A DNA stretch of 24,076 nt, from NCBI GenBank assembly GCA_000437755.1, contig FR900147.1, positions 1-24,076 on the forward strand, read 5' to 3'. The translations under genes were made by a program, and so were the position numbers. The notes under the pieces are model-generated. The model ran no database searches. It saw nothing but the letters and a program-made list of their open reading frames with translations, and was not told the DNA's origin. The stretch's first letter is position 1. Each line of letters begins with the position of its first letter. The DNA is from Roseburia sp. CAG:303. GTDB taxonomy: Bacteria > Bacillota > Clostridia > Lachnospirales > Lachnospiraceae. Positions 8,014-15,087 of the stretch are shown here, in pieces.

Positions 8014-8846
8014 TATCTAAGTCCTCCTGTATGGTTAATTTGTTGTAATTTTTGCAGAGCTTTTCTGGCAATTAATCTGTCAAAATGCTCTTTATAATAA
8101 GCTTCACGCAGAGGAGATCCATCTTCCACCTGTCCGTATTCGGCAAGGAGTGTGCAGAATTCTGCGAATTCATATGTGTCTTCTATTTTGCGCGAAGATT
8201 TATCCATAATAAGATAGTATCGGTTATCCTGCGGAGATTTATACAGACTGCTGTTCATTCTGAAATCATTCTGAAAACCGGTAAGATAAATAAGTGTGTT
8301 TAAGCTGTCAAAAGAAAATATCTGTGTTATGGAATTCGCCGGTGGTGCAGCAGTCATTCCGTTCCGGTCATATTTCTCAAGAATATCCTTCAGCGGAACG
8401 AAATCTCCTTCCGTCTGGGAAACACTCTGTCTGATACGGTCGCGGATCTGCTGGAATAAATCCGTAAGTGCAGAATCATCCTCCATCAGGGTGTCATCGG
8501 AAATATCGTCCATATCATCAAAAAATTCATCATAGTTATCCTGATAATCATCCGACTCATCCGGGGAGAAATTGGAAAATCGCGTGTCAAGTTCTTCCGG
8601 ATCTTCGACTTTGGTAATAATAAGAACGATACTGCCTCCGGGAATAGGGATTGCTTCTATCATAAGAGGAAGATCCTCTGCATGAAATCCAAATTCGCTG
8701 GCAGCCTGCTGCATCATATCCTGAAACAGAAGTTTGGCTTTCTCAGTGCCGTATGCAAGTTCGCTGGCTTTGATCTGGCGTGATGCAAGATCGTTTTTAT
8801 TTAAAGTACATTTTATCTGATTTTCATTAATCTTTTCAATCTTCAT
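8013..8846 (-). CDS. mecA: Adaptor protein MecA (negative regulator of competence)
   Basis: A 277-residue MecA-type adaptor that delivers substrates to the ClpC/ClpP protease. The N-terminal substrate-binding domain spans about 1-88, starting MKIEKINENQIKCTL. A very acidic linker (about 95-122) holds many Asp and Glu residues. The C-terminal ClpC-binding domain (about 155-255) contains FSFDSLNTLIYLTGF and a YYLIMDKS strand followed by EFAEFCTLLAEYG, as in Bacillus MecA. A GTG at 8852 is in frame, but the minus-strand GGAG is 5 bases before the ATG at 8846, which is preferred. In clostridia without ComK the natural substrates are unknown. The DUF1858 gene follows in the same transcript. Confidence 0.92.
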   Translation of the reverse strand: MKIEKINENQIKCTLNKNDLASRQIKASELAYGTEKAKLLFQDMMQQAASEFGFHAEDLPLMIEAIPIPGGSIVLIITKVEDPEELDTRFSNFSPDESDDYQDNYDEFFDDMDDISDDTLMEDDSALTDLFQQIRDRIRQSVSQTEGDFVPLKDILEKYDRNGMTAAPPANSITQIFSFDSLNTLIYLTGFQNDFRMNSSLYKSPQDNRYYLIMDKSSRKIEDTYEFAEFCTLLAEYGQVEDGSPLREAYYKEHFDRLIARKALQKLQQINHTGGLR

Positions 8847-9038
8847 AGACACTCCAATCTGACTTATTACTGATTAGAAGATACTATCAGGTTTTATAAT
8901 CTATGTTTGTTTGATTTTATTGTTACAAAAATTTTTGACACTTACACATTTATAGTATAACCTATAACAATGCAATATGTAAAGCAGATTGTGATAAAAT
9001 TTATATAAACATTAGCTGATAAAAATATTAAAAAGGAC

Positions 9039-9067
9039 TTGCAAAGATTACAATAATATGTTATATT
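9039..9067 (+). promoter_or_regulatory. Probable promoter of the kinase / P-loop operon
   Basis: TTGCAA (9039-9044) and TATATT (9062-9067) are separated by 17 bases. Transcription would begin near 9074, giving a leader of about 40 bases before the ribosome site at 9097-9104. The region 8847-9112 between mecA and this gene is AT-rich; a TTGACA at 8935-8940 with TATAAC at 8956-8961 has only 15-base spacing and is less convincing. Confidence 0.6.
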
Positions 9068-9112
9068 GATTTAAAGAAATTAACAAAACAGAAATAAAAG
9101 GAGGCAATATCG

Positions 9113-10540
9113 ATTTTAAGAGAAAATGAGAACGAATTGTATGGAACTTATAAGCTTCAAAAAGTACTGAAAAATACGAAAAACAGTGAAGTGATTCTTG
9201 CTCATGATAAAATTTTGAATTGTAAAAGAATTATTAAGAAAATTTTGAAAAACGAGCAGGAGAAGGAAAGTATACAGGCGGAGATATTGATTCTGGAACG
9301 TCTGGACAGGGAAGGGATACCGAAGATTTACGACATAAAAGAAACAGGGGATTATTTTTATATTATTGAAGAATATATACAGGGAAGAACTCTGTGGGAG
9401 ATCATACGGTCAGATGGTCCGTTTGACCTGCATGATGCTGTATTCTACAGCAGGCAGCTGACAGAGATTATAATATATCTTCATTCCATAAAGCCGGATG
9501 CGGTTCTGCATCTGGATATCCAGCCAAAAAACATTATCATACATAACCGCAGACTGCATCTGATTGATTTCGGCAATGCAGCATATGCAAATGAAGTAAC
9601 AGAAAAGAGATATTTTAAGGGAACACCCGGATTTGCCGCACCGGAACAATATAATGGGGAAAATCTGGATCAACGGACGGATCTGTATGGGATTGGTGCG
9701 TGCATGGCATACATGATTACCGGCAGACGGGGAAAGGAGGCATTTTGTAAAACCGACGGATATATATGGGAGGTTATACAGGGATGTATCATGTCTGATC
9801 CGGCACAGCGATATCCATCCGTCCGGTTTTTACAGGATAAACTGGAGAATCCCTGGATTTTCTCAGAAGGAGAAAGTGAGGAAAAGGAAGAGGGAGAAGG
9901 AAAAAAGGAAAAACGGGGAGAAAACAGAAACAGGAGAGCAGAACATACAGCAACAGAAAGTGTGGTGCTGGCATTTGCAGGAACACAGCACAGAATGGGT
10001 ACTTCAAGAATTGCACTGGAATTTACCGCATATCTGACACTATGCGAAATGGATGCAGGATATCAGGAAGGCCATGACGGACAACTTATTTCCCGGATTT
10101 TACAAGAGGACAGGACAGTTTCGTATAATGGAGGAGAATTCTGTTACCACGGTATAAAGCTCCGACCGTCCTATCAGAATACTGGAATTGAACTGGACTG
10201 TGGGCATGATATTGTGGTCAGGGACGAGGGCGTGTTTTCGGAAACCATGACAGCCTGTGACATTCTTATCATGGTTGCGGGAATCCGAAGCTGGGAGATG
10301 GAACAGACACGCCTGATGGTAAGAATGGCAGAAAAATACCGGATTATAAACAGAGGGATAAAAATTATCTGGCTGTGGAATCTGGCAGGTGGACAGGGGG
10401 AAGAGAAATATATCAAAGAACTCGGAATAAGCGGCTTTACCGTACCATTTTTTAAGGAATATATGAAACCGGAGAATCAACCGCTGTTCCGGAAACTGTC
10501 GGAAGAGGCAGGACTGTGGGCAGAGAAAGGAAAAAGTTAA
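9113..10540 (+). CDS. Serine/threonine protein kinase with C-terminal degenerate P-loop domain
   Basis: A kinase domain (numbering from TTG 9137) spans residues 3-240: probable phosphate-binding Lys34, HLDIQPKN (125-132; catalytic Asp127, Asn132), IDFGN (143-147), GFAAPEQY (165-172) and RTDLYGIG (180-187). The usual glycine-rich loop is absent (KVLKNTKNS), and the HRD and DxKPxN motifs have Leu for Arg and Gln for Lys. A Glu/Lys-rich linker (243-270) leads to a domain opening VLAFAGTQHRMGTSR (277-291), like ParA/MinD-type P-loops but lacking the GK[ST] lysine. No membrane segment is visible. The ribosome site AAAGGAGG (9097-9104) is 8 bases before ATT at 9113, whereas the first TTG is 32 bases away, so I place the start at ATT; 9137 is the conservative alternative. 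Operonic with the next gene (1-base gap). Confidence 0.85.
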   Translation: MLRENENELYGTYKLQKVLKNTKNSEVILAHDKILNCKRIIKKILKNEQEKESIQAEILILERLDREGIPKIYDIKETGDYFYIIEEYIQGRTLWEIIRSDGPFDLHDAVFYSRQLTEIIIYLHSIKPDAVLHLDIQPKNIIIHNRRLHLIDFGNAAYANEVTEKRYFKGTPGFAAPEQYNGENLDQRTDLYGIGACMAYMITGRRGKEAFCKTDGYIWEVIQGCIMSDPAQRYPSVRFLQDKLENPWIFSEGESEEKEEGEGKKEKRGENRNRRAEHTATESVVLAFAGTQHRMGTSRIALEFTAYLTLCEMDAGYQEGHDGQLISRILQEDRTVSYNGGEFCYHGIKLRPSYQNTGIELDCGHDIVVRDEGVFSETMTACDILIMVAGIRSWEMEQTRLMVRMAEKYRIINRGIKIIWLWNLAGGQGEEKYIKELGISGFTVPFFKEYMKPENQPLFRKLSEEAGLWAEKGKS

Positions 10541-10541
10541 A

Positions 10542-11135
10542 ATGAGAAAGCATTTGGAAGAAAAAGAGTTATTGCATATCGGAATACTGGGAATCGATAA
10601 GGGCGAAGGAGTCACAAGCCTTGCCGTGGGCATGGCATCCTATCTTCAGGGAATGAGGTGCAAAAAGACAGCCATGCTCGAGATGAATACCGAAGGAGAA
10701 TTTGCGGATATCAGGACAACATATTTTGGAAAAAACTATAAAGAAACGCCATTTGAAATCTTTAAAACCAGTTATTATCCGGGAGTCACAAAGGGCGAAT
10801 ACGCAAAGATCTGCAACATGGGATATGACTGCATTGTAACGGATTTTGGATTCAGTTATCAGAAATCCATGGAAGACTTTCTGCGGTGCGATAAGAAAAT
10901 CGTAATGGGCTCTATTAATTTGTGGAAATATCGCAAATATCTCGAATTTTATGAATATACAAAAAATTTCCCTGGAGTAGGAAACTGGATTTTCGTACTC
11001 AGCGGGGACGATGAGGATATCCGCATGATTCGTGCCAGACACGATATCATCGCCGTAAATAAACAGTTCTTTATGAATCCTTATCGCATTACACAGCAGG
11101 AAGCAGATTACTATGAAAATATTTTGCATAGTTAA
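10542..11135 (+). CDS. Degenerate ParA/TadZ-like P-loop protein
   Basis: A soluble 197-residue protein. The N terminus reads LLHIGILGIDKGEGVTSLAV, placed where a ParA/MinD P-loop would be, but the lysine of GK[ST] is replaced by Val, so ATP hydrolysis is doubtful. A strand and Asp pattern at YDCIVTDFGFS matches the second (Walker B-like) strand. It therefore looks like a SIMIBI-class fold that has lost normal nucleotide binding, as some TadZ/CpaE pilus-positioning proteins have. AAAGGA about 10 bases before ATG supports the start. Its last two residues and stop come from the mobile element at 11129-11334; without that element the protein would end NILQ. The fold call is inference from short motifs. 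Confidence 0.8.
   Translation: MRKHLEEKELLHIGILGIDKGEGVTSLAVGMASYLQGMRCKKTAMLEMNTEGEFADIRTTYFGKNYKETPFEIFKTSYYPGVTKGEYAKICNMGYDCIVTDFGFSYQKSMEDFLRCDKKIVMGSINLWKYRKYLEFYEYTKNFPGVGNWIFVLSGDDEDIRMIRARHDIIAVNKQFFMNPYRITQQEADYYENILHS
11116..11128 (+). repeat. Left 13-bp direct repeat (target-site duplication)
   Basis: AAAATATTTTGCA occurs here and identically at 11335-11347, directly flanking the 206-bp element. It belongs to the last codons of the upstream P-loop gene. Confidence 0.75.
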
Positions 11136-11334
11136 TTGCGAAACTCATAATTTATCTTTATTGTATATGCAAATTAAACAATTACTAAGAAGGTACTATG
11201 AGGTAGTCGGCACTTAGATGCTGTATTTTAGCATCTTAGTACCGCTACCAGCCGAATGTAGCGAGAGCGTGCCTTCGTGTAATGTTTCATTTGCATATGC
11301 ACTTAACAAAAATTTAAGTGTTTCGCAATTACCT
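11129..11334. mobile_element. Non-coding MITE-like palindromic element
   Basis: The ends are 15-bp inverted repeats matching at 14 of 15 positions (AGTTAATTGCGAAAC at 11130-11144; complement of 11320-11334). Further nested arms pair: 11161-11185 with 11279-11302, 11187-11196 with 11269-11278, and 11203-11222 with 11231-11249 around a 7-base loop, so most of the element can fold as one long imperfect hairpin. A small separate hairpin CACTTAA/TTAAGTG lies at 11300-11320. There is no open frame, so a transposase would have to act in trans. An exact 13-bp direct repeat flanks it. The left 40 bases recur at 19161-19200 (39 of 40) and 20 bases at 1-20. The family is not one I can name. Confidence 0.8.
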
Positions 11335-11347
11335 AAAATATTTTGCA
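11335..11347 (+). repeat. Right 13-bp direct repeat (target-site duplication)
   Basis: Identical to 11116-11128. Joining the upstream gene to this copy gives codons GAA AAT ATT TTG CAA TAA, an in-frame stop 15 bases before the next start codon, which fits an original uninterrupted operon. Confidence 0.75.
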
Positions 11348-11365
11348 ATAAGAAGGGAGAAAATT

Positions 11366-12178
11366 ATGGCAATGATACGGCAAAAAAAGAAAAATCTGAT
11401 ACTGTCCATGATTCTTGGAATGATAGTTACCGCAATTCCGCTGGGAATCTATGGAGGTACAATGACATATAAAAAAACAGATGCCGAGAAAAAGGCACAG
11501 GCACTCGAAGCACAGATGGCAGGAGAAAAAGAATATACGGCATACTGCCTGAAGGAAAGCGGGCATAAGGGAGATCTTCTGGATGAAGATGCACTTGTGC
11601 CGGTTGTCGTAAAGACAGAGAGTGACTTCTTTGTACCGGACAAATCAGATTTATTGGGAAAGCATTTATCTGCGGAAACAAAAGCTAGCATAATGATAAC
11701 AGATTCGATGGTTTACGAGGCCGGTGCTCAGACGGGCAGCATCCGCACTTATCTGTATGATTACATTGTTCTGCCGGAGGGAATCACGACACAGGATCAG
11801 TTTGATATCAGGATTCGGTTCCCAGATGGTGAGGACTATATCGTGGCAACCGGAAAACGGGTGGAAAGCATGGTGGATACAGGTGCATTTATCCATGCAA
11901 CGGAAGAGGAGAATATCATGCTGTCCAGTGCATGGGCGGATGCTGCTGTGTATGAGGGAACAAAAATCTATGCTTCCCTATATACTCCGGACTATCAGAC
12001 TGATTCCGTGGTGAATTATCCTGTAAATCTGTATACAACAGAGCAGATGAGCTGGAATCAGAATCTGACACAGAGCATGGACACGGAAACAAATCGGATC
12101 AACAGACAAATGCTGGAACAAAATTTATTTGACTTTATGGGAGTCATGATGGGAGGTGAGACATTACCGGAAGCATAA
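11366..12178 (+). CDS. SAF-domain (CpaB/RcpC-like) membrane-anchored protein
   Basis: A 270-residue protein with a Lys-rich start, one membrane segment (about 11-33) and an extracytoplasmic part. Residues 57-115 resemble a SAF domain as in Flp-pilus CpaB/RcpC: KGDLLDEDALVPV and the following DLLGKHLSAETKASIMITDSMVYE carry the usual pattern of a strand, a 'delete-and-reset' Gly-Lys step and a strand. A later beta region (FDIRIRFPDGEDYIVATGK) fits the RcpC-like part. The open frame extends to GTG 11318 inside the mobile element, but GGGAG at 11355-11359 is 6 bases before ATG 11366, so the short form is taken. Before the element inserted it would have been tightly coupled to the P-loop gene. Pilus assembly is inferred, since no pilin or CpaF gene is visible. 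Confidence 0.82.
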   Translation: MAMIRQKKKNLILSMILGMIVTAIPLGIYGGTMTYKKTDAEKKAQALEAQMAGEKEYTAYCLKESGHKGDLLDEDALVPVVVKTESDFFVPDKSDLLGKHLSAETKASIMITDSMVYEAGAQTGSIRTYLYDYIVLPEGITTQDQFDIRIRFPDGEDYIVATGKRVESMVDTGAFIHATEEENIMLSSAWADAAVYEGTKIYASLYTPDYQTDSVVNYPVNLYTTEQMSWNQNLTQSMDTETNRINRQMLEQNLFDFMGVMMGGETLPEA

Positions 12179-12320
12179 CCGTTATCTTCAACCGGGGACA
12201 AAAGACTTTGCCCGGACATCATTAATATACCACACAGAGCAGCTGCCCGGGTACTTTCCGGACGGTTACAACAGAATAATATGGGAAAAGATAAAAGAGA
12301 ATTTTCACAAATACGACTGA
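12156..12320 (+). CDS. Possible small basic protein, 54 aa
   Basis: A stop-free frame of 54 codons from GTG 12156 overlaps the last 23 bases of the SAF gene in another frame. The product begins (M)RHYRKHNRY and ends with WEKIKENFHKYD; it is rich in Tyr, His, Lys and Arg with no membrane segment. A GGGAG at 12139-12143 is 12 bases upstream. It fills most of the otherwise empty 274-base gap before the GH18 gene. The composition is protein-like but no family is recognised, and it could be a chance frame or the remnant of a larger gene. Confidence 0.35.
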   Translation: MRHYRKHNRYLQPGTKDFARTSLIYHTEQLPGYFPDGYNRIIWEKIKENFHKYD

Positions 12321-12379
12321 GGACGTGTGTCAGTGATTTTCAGAAACAGCTTTTATCAGGGCGGCGGGATTTTTGAAAC

Positions 12380-12408
12380 TTGATTTCTTGGGCTTCTTGA
12401 GATATCAT
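12380..12408 (+). promoter_or_regulatory. Probable promoter of the GH18 gene
   Basis: TTGATT (12380-12385) and TATCAT (12403-12408) are separated by 17 bases. The start of transcription would be near 12415, leaving a leader of about 38 bases with an AAGGAAGGAA ribosome site before ATG 12453. Confidence 0.55.
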
Positions 12409-12452
12409 ATACTAGGATATTAACTTATAGAAAAAGGAAGGAACAGACAGAA

Positions 12453-14162
12453 ATGAAGAAAAGTTTCATGAAGAAAGTATTATTAGTGGGATTTTGTATT
12501 GCCATGATACTATCCGTTACCGGATGTTCTTCTCTGAGAAAAGAGAATCCGACGGATTTAAAGAGCTTTTACGGGCTGGCATCAGGAGATGAATATGTAA
12601 TTCTTTTAGAAGGGGAGAATGTCGGAACGGCATATAAGGACGGAGATAATATCTATCTTCCGTATGAACTGGTAAATCAGTCGATTAATGATAAATTTTA
12701 TCTGGACAGTGATTTTAACAGAATTCTGTATACAACACCGGATGAGATAGAGATGTTTGATGTAGGAGGAGACACAAATACCAAATTGCTCAATAACCAG
12801 GTATATGTATCACTGGAATGTCTGCAAAGCAGAACAGACATGAAGAGTGAAGTGTATACAGATCCGAACCGGATTGCCATCACAGAGAATTTCGGTGAGG
12901 TGTCCGTATGTAAACCGAAGAGTGATACCGTAATCCGTCAGTTTGATAAAGATGGTGCAGATTACATGGCGAAGGTATCAAAGGGTGAGAGTCTGGTTAT
13001 TAAGGATACAATGAATGATTCCTGGTATCGTGTTGTGAAAGATAACGGGATAACAGGATATATCAGAATAAATGAAACAAATGGGGCAGAAACAGAGCAG
13101 AGAGTATCTTCTTATCAGGGAAAGGAATACAGCCATATTACACTGGACAAGACGGTATGCATGGGCTGGCATCAGGTAAGCGGGACCGCAGGAAATGATT
13201 CACTGACAGAAGTCACAAAGAACGGAAAGGGAACTTTAAATGTAATCTCCCCGACATGGTTTAAACTGGCCGATACCAGCGGGGAAATCACATCCTATGC
13301 ACAGGCATCCTATGTAAAAAAAGCACATGACATGGGGATGAAAGTATGGGCGCTGGCAGATGATTTTACGGCAGGAGAGGACGGTACTTATTATGTGGGA
13401 ACGGTTCTGGCAGGATATGAGAGCCGCCAGAAGCTGATAAAGAATCTTGTCAATGCAGTAAAGGACTGTGGGGCGGACGGTTTGAATATTGATTATGAAA
13501 AAATATATGAGGATATGGCGAATGACTATATTGAGTTTATCCGTGAATTATCAATTGAATGTAGAAAGAATAATATCGTGCTGAGTGTGGACACCTATGT
13601 ATCACAGACATATAACCAGTTTTATAACAGAAAAGGCATTTCAGAAGTTGCAGATTATCTCGTTATCATGGGATATGATGAGCATTGGGCAGGAGACAGT
13701 GAAGCAGGCTCCGTAGCTTCCCTGCCATATGTACAGAAGGGAATCAATGAGGTATTAGAGTATGCTCCGGCGGACCGTGTGATCAATGGCATTCCTTTTT
13801 ATACCAGAATATGGACAGAAACAAAAGAAGGTGCAGGTTCAGAGGGAACTTATGTAGAAGATGCCGTAAATGGAAATTATTGGTTAATCAGTACCGCAGT
13901 TGGCATGGAAAAGGCACAGACAGAGCTTTCTTCACATGGAATCACGCCGACATGGCTGGAGGATCTTTCACAGTATTATGGAGAATATGAAACAAATACA
14001 GGATCTGTAAGAATCTGGCTGGAAGAGGAGAAGTCCATACAGGCGAAATTAGACTTCATGAAAAATGCAGGCATAGGAGGGGTTGCCTGCTGGAAATTAG
14101 GTCTGGAAAAGGCTTCTGTCTGGACGGAGATTGCAAATTATGTAGCCACTGCAAAACAGTAG
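12453..14162 (+). CDS. GH18-family glycosyl hydrolase lipoprotein with SH3-like domain
   Basis: A 569-residue secreted lipoprotein. The signal peptide ends in a lipobox VTGC with Cys25 as the lipid-bearing residue. Residues 40-145 resemble a copper-amine-oxidase N-terminal-like beta domain, and 150-210 an SH3-type bacterial domain (GESLVIKDTMNDSWYRVV, GITGYIRI). The GH18 barrel spans about 225-565 with the catalytic motif DGLNIDYE (342-349; acid/base Glu349) and MGYDEHW (406-412). This set of domains is typical of YaaH/YdhD-type enzymes acting on peptidoglycan N-acetylglucosamine, including spore-cortex lytic SleL, though chitin-like substrates cannot be excluded. The neighbouring cwlD remnant supports a cell-wall or spore link. 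A weaker in-frame ATG follows at 12468. Confidence 0.93.
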   Translation: MKKSFMKKVLLVGFCIAMILSVTGCSSLRKENPTDLKSFYGLASGDEYVILLEGENVGTAYKDGDNIYLPYELVNQSINDKFYLDSDFNRILYTTPDEIEMFDVGGDTNTKLLNNQVYVSLECLQSRTDMKSEVYTDPNRIAITENFGEVSVCKPKSDTVIRQFDKDGADYMAKVSKGESLVIKDTMNDSWYRVVKDNGITGYIRINETNGAETEQRVSSYQGKEYSHITLDKTVCMGWHQVSGTAGNDSLTEVTKNGKGTLNVISPTWFKLADTSGEITSYAQASYVKKAHDMGMKVWALADDFTAGEDGTYYVGTVLAGYESRQKLIKNLVNAVKDCGADGLNIDYEKIYEDMANDYIEFIRELSIECRKNNIVLSVDTYVSQTYNQFYNRKGISEVADYLVIMGYDEHWAGDSEAGSVASLPYVQKGINEVLEYAPADRVINGIPFYTRIWTETKEGAGSEGTYVEDAVNGNYWLISTAVGMEKAQTELSSHGITPTWLEDLSQYYGEYETNTGSVRIWLEEEKSIQAKLDFMKNAGIGGVACWKLGLEKASVWTEIANYVATAKQ

Positions 14163-14240
14163 TGATACCAAAACAGCTTCCGGAATATACTGTATTAATA
14201 TTTATGAAGTTTCCCGTCTGGTCAGGGAATTGGTGTAATT

Positions 14241-14453
14241 ATGAAAAACCGACGTAAATTATTGGAATTTATTATGGCATCCACAATGCTGCTGCTTGTA
14301 TACATATGTGCAGGAAAACTGCCAGCGATGAGCAGCGGCAGCAGCAAAGTAACAAAGCAGGGTGAAAATGGGAAAATAATTTTACTGGACGCAGGACATG
14401 GAAAGATCGGGAAGAGACCGGAAAATTTGATGACAGATAGAATGGATTCGTGA
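14241..14453 (+). pseudogene. cwlD: Truncated CwlD-type N-acetylmuramoyl-L-alanine amidase
   Basis: The first 60 or so codons read like an amidase_3 protein: a basic start, one membrane segment (about 9-25), a short linker, then KIILLDAGHGK, which carries the first zinc-binding His of the family. A normal CwlD is about 230-240 residues; here the frame ends at residue 70, directly after that motif, with an unrelated tail (KIGKRPENLMTDRMDS). The other zinc ligands and the catalytic Glu are missing and I find no continuation in another frame before the next gene at 14469. So it is an internal-deletion or truncation remnant and should be inactive. No strong ribosome site precedes the ATG (GGTG about 6 bases upstream). 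Confidence 0.75.
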
Positions 14454-14468
14454 ACAAAGGAGAAAAGT

Positions 14469-15071
14469 ATGTTAGGAAAAACTCATATGGCAGTCGGGAT
14501 CGCTGCCACACTTGCAATAACACAGCCATCAGGTATTTCAGAACTGGTGCTTGCGGTTGGGGCAGGATCGCTTGGAGCATTAATCAGTGATATCGATGTG
14601 GGAACGTCAAATTCACACCGCGATGCGGACAAGATCACCGCATTGTCCGTAGTTGTTGTATTGGCGGTGTTTGCACTGGATTATTTCTGTAATACACAGA
14701 TTATTGAGAGAATCATAGGAAGCAGCGGCTATCTGAGGATCATTGCAGGATTGCTGCTGTTTATCGGGATATGTGCATTTGGAAAGGAACAGCCCCACAG
14801 GTCATTTATGCATTCTTTTCTTGCACTGATATTATTATCATTCGCCCTCGGACTGATTTGGGAGAAAGCGGTTATTTATTTTGCAGTGGGATTTTTATCC
14901 CATCTTGCAACTGATATATTTAACAAGAAGAAGGTTCGTTTACTTTACCCGCTGAAGGGCGGAGTATCACTGGGACTGTTCCACGCATACGGACTTGCAA
15001 ATGATATTTTCTTTGCAGTTGGAAGCATTATTGCAGTGATCGAAGTAATCATATGTGTATTTTTCAGGTAG
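14469..15071 (+). CDS. Membrane-bound metal-dependent hydrolase (YdjM/DUF457 family)
   Basis: A 200-residue membrane protein with about five hydrophobic segments. It carries the family pattern of metal ligands: THMAVG (His6), SDIDVGTS (Asp41, Asp43), PHRSFMHS (His110, His115) and GFLSHLATDIF (His145, Asp149). The family (LexA-regulated YdjM-like) is predicted to be hydrolytic but has no confirmed substrate. AAAGGAG is 7 bases before ATG. It lies 15 bases after the cwlD remnant and 16 bases before the first zinc-ribbon gene, so it may head or share that transcript. Confidence 0.92.
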   Translation: MLGKTHMAVGIAATLAITQPSGISELVLAVGAGSLGALISDIDVGTSNSHRDADKITALSVVVVLAVFALDYFCNTQIIERIIGSSGYLRIIAGLLLFIGICAFGKEQPHRSFMHSFLALILLSFALGLIWEKAVIYFAVGFLSHLATDIFNKKKVRLLYPLKGGVSLGLFHAYGLANDIFFAVGSIIAVIEVIICVFFR

Positions 15072-15087
15072 AAAGGTAAGGTGTTTT

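Noticed and set aside
8935..8961. TTGACA plus TATAAC as the kinase promoter
   Set aside because: The spacing is only 15 bases; the pair at 9039-9067 fits better.
10569..11129. Minus-strand open frame of 186 codons opposite the P-loop gene
   Set aside because: Its bounds mirror the real gene; no promoter or ribosome site, and the product looks non-natural.
11318..11365. N-terminal extension of the SAF protein into the mobile element
   Set aside because: GTG 11318 has no ribosome site and the element is an insertion; GGGAG serves ATG 11366.
12316..12340. Small hairpin ACTGA/TCAGT followed by GATTTT as a terminator
   Set aside because: The stem is only 5 bp and AT-balanced with a short T-tract; too weak to call.
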